Source: PHAA01 sp963665865 (GTDB lineage: Bacteria; Bacillota; Syntrophomonadia; Syntrophomonadales; Syntrophomonadaceae). From it: a DNA stretch of 64,000 nucleotides. The notes under the pieces were generated by a model, which was given only the letters and a program-made list of their open reading frames with translations, was not told the origin of the DNA and did no database searches. The DNA is taken from positions 62,001-126,000 of the forward strand of contig CAXXWF010000001.1 in assembly GCA_963665865.2 (NCBI GenBank), in the 5' to 3' direction. The position numbers and the translations under genes were made by a program. The number at the start of each line of letters is the position of its first letter. Position 1 is the stretch's first letter. Below, one piece after another: positions 61,176-64,000 of the stretch.

Positions 61176-62801
61176 ATGGACAAAAATAAATGGAAACGCG
61201 TCCTATACGGGCATATTTTTATTTATACCATGGGCTCTTTTGGTGTTTGGATGTTTTGGAGTCAACCTGTTTCATCTAGACGCTCTTGGATAATCATTTT
61301 ACCAATAAGCGCAGTAGTAATAATAATTATCGCTTTATTTGAAAACTATCATTCGATTCTAAGGCAGGAGCAGACCAGATGGGCTGTAAAAACTAGGGAG
61401 TTGGAGTTGGAAGCTGAAAAACGGTCTGAAGAACTAAATCAAAAAAATGAACAACTGCAGACGGTGCTGGAAGATATTCATCATTTGGGTTACTATGATG
61501 CCTTGACCAATCTGCCTAATCGCCGATTGTTTATTAAACACATGACCGACGCCATAAAAAATGCTCGCCAAAATAGTCAAATGGTTGCGGTATTATTTAT
61601 AGACCTGGATAATTTTAAAATGATTAATGATACGATGGGCCATGGTTTAGGCGATCTTGTACTGAAAGAGCTGGGTACAAAAATAAAAAGCAGTATTCGT
61701 GATATCGATTTCGTTTCCAGGCAAGGCGGAGATGAATTTACGATATTATTATCGGAGATTGCTAACTTTGAACAGGCCAGGCGTTTTGTTGAAGCCATAC
61801 ACGTGCGTATACAGGAACCATTTATAATTAGTGACATTGAGATCCACATTGATACCAGCATTGGGGTGGCACTGTACCCAAGGCATGGTGATGATATCGA
61901 TGATCTGATCAAATACGCCGACATTGCCATGTACAATGCCAAGAAACAGGGCAAAAATCAGTTCGTTATTTATACGGCGGAAATGAATAAAACCTACCTC
62001 AGGAGAATGTCTATTAATAAGGAATTACGGTCAGCAATCCAGAATGAAGAGTTTACGCTGTGGTATCAGCCGCAGGTCAACACAACTAGCGGTCAGATAA
62101 TAGGTACAGAAGCGCTGCTGCGTTGGAATAATTCTATCCTGGGGGCTGTAACCCCAACAGAGTTAATACCGATTGCTGAAGAAAATGGTCAAATTATTCC
62201 CCTGGGAGAATGGGTTTTATCAACCGCTTGCCGACAGTTAAAAACCTGGTTGGATGAGGGACATCTAATTCCTAAAGTTGCCGTAAATATCTCTCCGGTC
62301 CAATTCAAGGATGATAAATTAGTGGAGACTGTAAAGCGAATATTGGGTGAAACTGGGCTAGAGCCGCAATATCTTGAGTTGGAGATTACCGAAGGGGTAG
62401 CCATATATAATGAGCAAGCTGTCCTAAATAAATTGATAGCTCTAAAAGATATTGGTATAAAAATTGCCCTGGATGACTTTGGAACTGGCTATTCCTGCCT
62501 GGCTTATTTAGCCCAATATCCGGTTGATACCCTAAAAATTGAGCGAAGTTTTGTAACAGATGTCTTGACCAACTTTGAAAATCGTCTTCTGGTCGAAACT
62601 ATCATCACTATGGGTCACAATTTTGACATCGATGTCATTGCCGAAGGGATAGACACATTGGAACAATTCCAATTCTTGCGGGATTACAAGTGCGATGCAA
62701 TACAGGGTTTTCTTATTAGCCCGCCTATTAGTGCGGAGAAATTAATAGATCTGGTGGTGTTATATTCAGAAAAGTCAGATTATCACCTAGCTATTAGTTG
62801 A
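61176..62801 (+). CDS. Membrane-anchored GGDEF-EAL protein
   Basis: This 541-residue protein has two membrane helices (about 10-50) without a large outer sensor domain, a coiled coil (about 60-95), a GGDEF domain and a C-terminal EAL domain. The catalytic loop is intact (RQGGDEF) and the inhibitory RxxD site (RDID) lies five residues ahead, so cyclic-di-GMP synthesis and feedback are possible. The EAL domain keeps EALLRW, the ELEITEG segment and DDFGTGYS, but LKID reads LKIE and AEGVE reads AEGID, so phosphodiesterase activity is likely but not certain. GGAGGT nine bases ahead selects ATG 61176; the frame extends to 61146. Confidence 0.92.
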   Translation: MDKNKWKRVLYGHIFIYTMGSFGVWMFWSQPVSSRRSWIIILPISAVVIIIIALFENYHSILRQEQTRWAVKTRELELEAEKRSEELNQKNEQLQTVLEDIHHLGYYDALTNLPNRRLFIKHMTDAIKNARQNSQMVAVLFIDLDNFKMINDTMGHGLGDLVLKELGTKIKSSIRDIDFVSRQGGDEFTILLSEIANFEQARRFVEAIHVRIQEPFIISDIEIHIDTSIGVALYPRHGDDIDDLIKYADIAMYNAKKQGKNQFVIYTAEMNKTYLRRMSINKELRSAIQNEEFTLWYQPQVNTTSGQIIGTEALLRWNNSILGAVTPTELIPIAEENGQIIPLGEWVLSTACRQLKTWLDEGHLIPKVAVNISPVQFKDDKLVETVKRILGETGLEPQYLELEITEGVAIYNEQAVLNKLIALKDIGIKIALDDFGTGYSCLAYLAQYPVDTLKIERSFVTDVLTNFENRLLVETIITMGHNFDIDVIAEGIDTLEQFQFLRDYKCDAIQGFLISPPISAEKLIDLVVLYSEKSDYHLAIS

Positions 62802-62841
62802 TCAAAAAAACGGGCACTTACTTGTACTTTCCTAACAGCCC

Positions 62842-63633
62842 TCAGTCAATCATTCGCTTCTTTAAACCATTCACAGCTAAGAAGCCGGTAATCAATATAA
62901 AAATAACGCAATAAAGCAAATCAGTCAGCAGATACCAGCCCAGCCCGTCCGGTATGCAGAAGGCTCTGGCCATGCGCACAACGTGCGTCAGGGGGATTGC
63001 TTCGGCTATCCGTTGCATGGCTTTAGGAAGGTTATCTAACGGGAATACTGCTCCCGAAAATAGAAACATGGGAGATAATAATCCAGTAAAGAAGAAATTA
63101 AAATGATTAATGTTCTTCACCATCGATGTAATCCACAGTGATAAAGTAGCGAACATAATGCCACACATGAATCCGACTAAAGCAGCCATTATGCTTAGAG
63201 GAGTGTTAATGATACCCAGTACCCAAGTGACAATTAGGACGGCCAGGGAGAAGAAAAAACCTTTGGTTCCGGCAAACAGTATTTCGCCCAGAATTAGATT
63301 AATGGGTGATAGCGGTGCACCCAGCATGCCGTCATATACCTTGTCAAATTCCAGACGTATAAATGTTCCATAAGTGCATTCAAAAGCGGCGGTATACATA
63401 GAACTAGTTACTATAATCCCGCTGGCCAGAAAAAGTATGTAGTTGATTGCCCCTATGTTTTGAATGTAGGCACCGAACCCAATACCCAGCCCGGCTAGAA
63501 ATATTAGAGGCTCCAGGAAGGGTGGGAAAGCATTACTGAGAAAATCTGCACCATAAACTCGAGCGTGCCGGTACCACACCGAACTGATCCTGCACCAGAG
63601 CGAAGGTGTGGTGTAATCGTTATTGCTGCTCAT
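62842..63633 (-). CDS. ABC-2 type transporter permease
   Basis: This 263-residue protein has six membrane helices and the ABC-2 signature region (about 65-150: GIIVTSSMYTAAFECTYGTF; VYDGMLGAPLSPINLILGEI), with FNFFFTGLLSPMFLFSGAVFP near residue 185, as in the NodJ/DrrB group that exports lipid-linked sugars, drugs or polysaccharide. It overlaps the ATPase gene upstream by 14 bases. GGGAGGGG precedes the ATG. The substrate is unknown. Confidence 0.88.
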   Translation of the reverse strand: MSSNNDYTTPSLWCRISSVWYRHARVYGADFLSNAFPPFLEPLIFLAGLGIGFGAYIQNIGAINYILFLASGIIVTSSMYTAAFECTYGTFIRLEFDKVYDGMLGAPLSPINLILGEILFAGTKGFFFSLAVLIVTWVLGIINTPLSIMAALVGFMCGIMFATLSLWITSMVKNINHFNFFFTGLLSPMFLFSGAVFPLDNLPKAMQRIAEAIPLTHVVRMARAFCIPDGLGWYLLTDLLYCVIFILITGFLAVNGLKKRMID

Positions 63634-64000
63634 TTAGACCCCTCCCGGTTACTTTAAGAAATAGATCCTCCAGGTTGGCTTGACGAATGTGATAACTGCT
63701 GACGTGCAGCGCTTCAGCCAAAGCTGATAACTTGTCAGCGTCATTGCTGTATATAAACATGGTATCTTGGTAAGATTCCTGTCTGATTCCAGGCCAGCTG
63801 CTCAGCAAAGTATCGGGGAGATAGTCTCCGCTGGCACTATAGATCTCCATAACATACATCTCCAGATTCGCAGATAACAATTGCTGCGGCCTGCCTTCCA
63901 GAATTTTTTTGCCCTCATCCATAATAATAATGCGGTCACAGATCTGGAAAGCTTCCTCCATGTAATGAGTGGTTATAAGCACGGTGACTCCTGATTCTTT
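63620..64000 (-). CDS. ABC-2 type transporter ATPase (partial at window end)
   Basis: The minus-strand frame is open to the last base of the window and encodes the C-terminal 126 residues of an ABC ATPase. The H-loop ITTHYMEEAFQICDRIIIMD is at its beginning, followed by the C-terminal domain of the NodI/DrrA type (about 70 residues). Walker A, signature and Walker B lie outside the window. It overlaps the permease gene by 14 bases and is its partner. Confidence 0.88.
   Translation of the reverse strand, partial: KESGVTVLITTHYMEEAFQICDRIIIMDEGKKILEGRPQQLLSANLEMYVMEIYSASGDYLPDTLLSSWPGIRQESYQDTMFIYSNDADKLSALAEALHVSSYHIRQANLEDLFLKVTGRGLNEQQ

Noticed and set aside
1..64000. CRISPR arrays, prophage or integrase genes, tRNA and rRNA genes
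   Set aside because: I looked for regularly spaced repeats, tRNA-like cloverleaf ends and rRNA motifs and found none; the repeats present are single palindromes without regular spacing.

Overview
The window reads as a chromosomal segment of an anaerobic, low-to-moderate GC member of the Clostridia. The gene set (acyl-CoA dehydrogenases with ETF and FixCX partners, a T-box-controlled branched-chain amino acid operon with citramalate synthase, S-layer homology proteins, stalk-domain lipoproteins, TTG/GTG starts behind strong AGGAGG sites) fits a Syntrophomonas-like syntrophic fatty-acid oxidiser. That placement is an inference from gene content; no rRNA, tRNA or phylogenetic marker is present.

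Layout. 1-2909: tail of an unidentified gene, then a three-gene ABC importer (lipoprotein, permease, ATPase). 3013-6877 (minus): an ABC-2 type exporter pair and rmuC. 7446-14595: an SLH/Ig-like surface protein, a GNAT acetyltransferase, a transglutaminase-like protein, dut with a potassium channel, a secreted beta-propeller protein and a 47-residue membrane protein. 14773-16779: a large protein I do not recognise. 16925-28659: a promoter, a T-box leader (probable valine specifier GTC) and ilvD-ilvB-ilvN-ilvC-leuA-leuC-leuD-leuB-cimA, which together cover valine and leucine synthesis and the threonine-independent (citramalate) route to isoleucine. 28745-38922: mixed housekeeping genes, including a sugar nucleotidyltransferase, a flavoprotein, a MoxR/VWA/deoxynucleoside kinase operon, an NlpC/P60 hydrolase, a nitroreductase and a nucleotidase. 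39080-42740: an acyl-CoA dehydrogenase, a zinc-ribbon protein and an ABC-F ATPase. 42996-44799: a multicopper oxidase broken by one extra base. 44954-51118: a promoter and an operon acyl-CoA dehydrogenase-fixC-fixX-etfB-etfA-crotonase, followed by a separately promoted marR gene. 51270-64000: a baeRF-type protein, an RluA pseudouridine synthase, a ferritin-like protein, DedA, a HAD phosphatase, a membrane glycosyltransferase, a 26-residue-repeat secreted protein, a stalk lipoprotein, a tRNA-nucleotidyltransferase-like protein with an altered active site, a GGDEF/EAL protein, and the start of another ABC-2 exporter.

What stands out is less a single new gene system than several structural signals. 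(1) A 125-base palindromic element occurs in two copies (9143-9267 and 16786-16911) that differ by paired compensatory changes, and a shorter relative lies at 36093. (2) A second family of intergenic palindromes with a GGGGAC core occurs at four or five places. (3) An ABC-F protein has lost the two half-sites of one composite ATP site while keeping both halves of the other. (4) A CCA-adding-enzyme-like protein lacks the first Asp of its catalytic DxD. (5) The citramalate synthase frame appears to begin at ATT. (6) The laccase-like gene is interrupted by one base. (7) The Fix/ETF operon has a complete promoter and candidate MarR operator sites. No CRISPR array, prophage, transposase gene, tRNA or rRNA was found.
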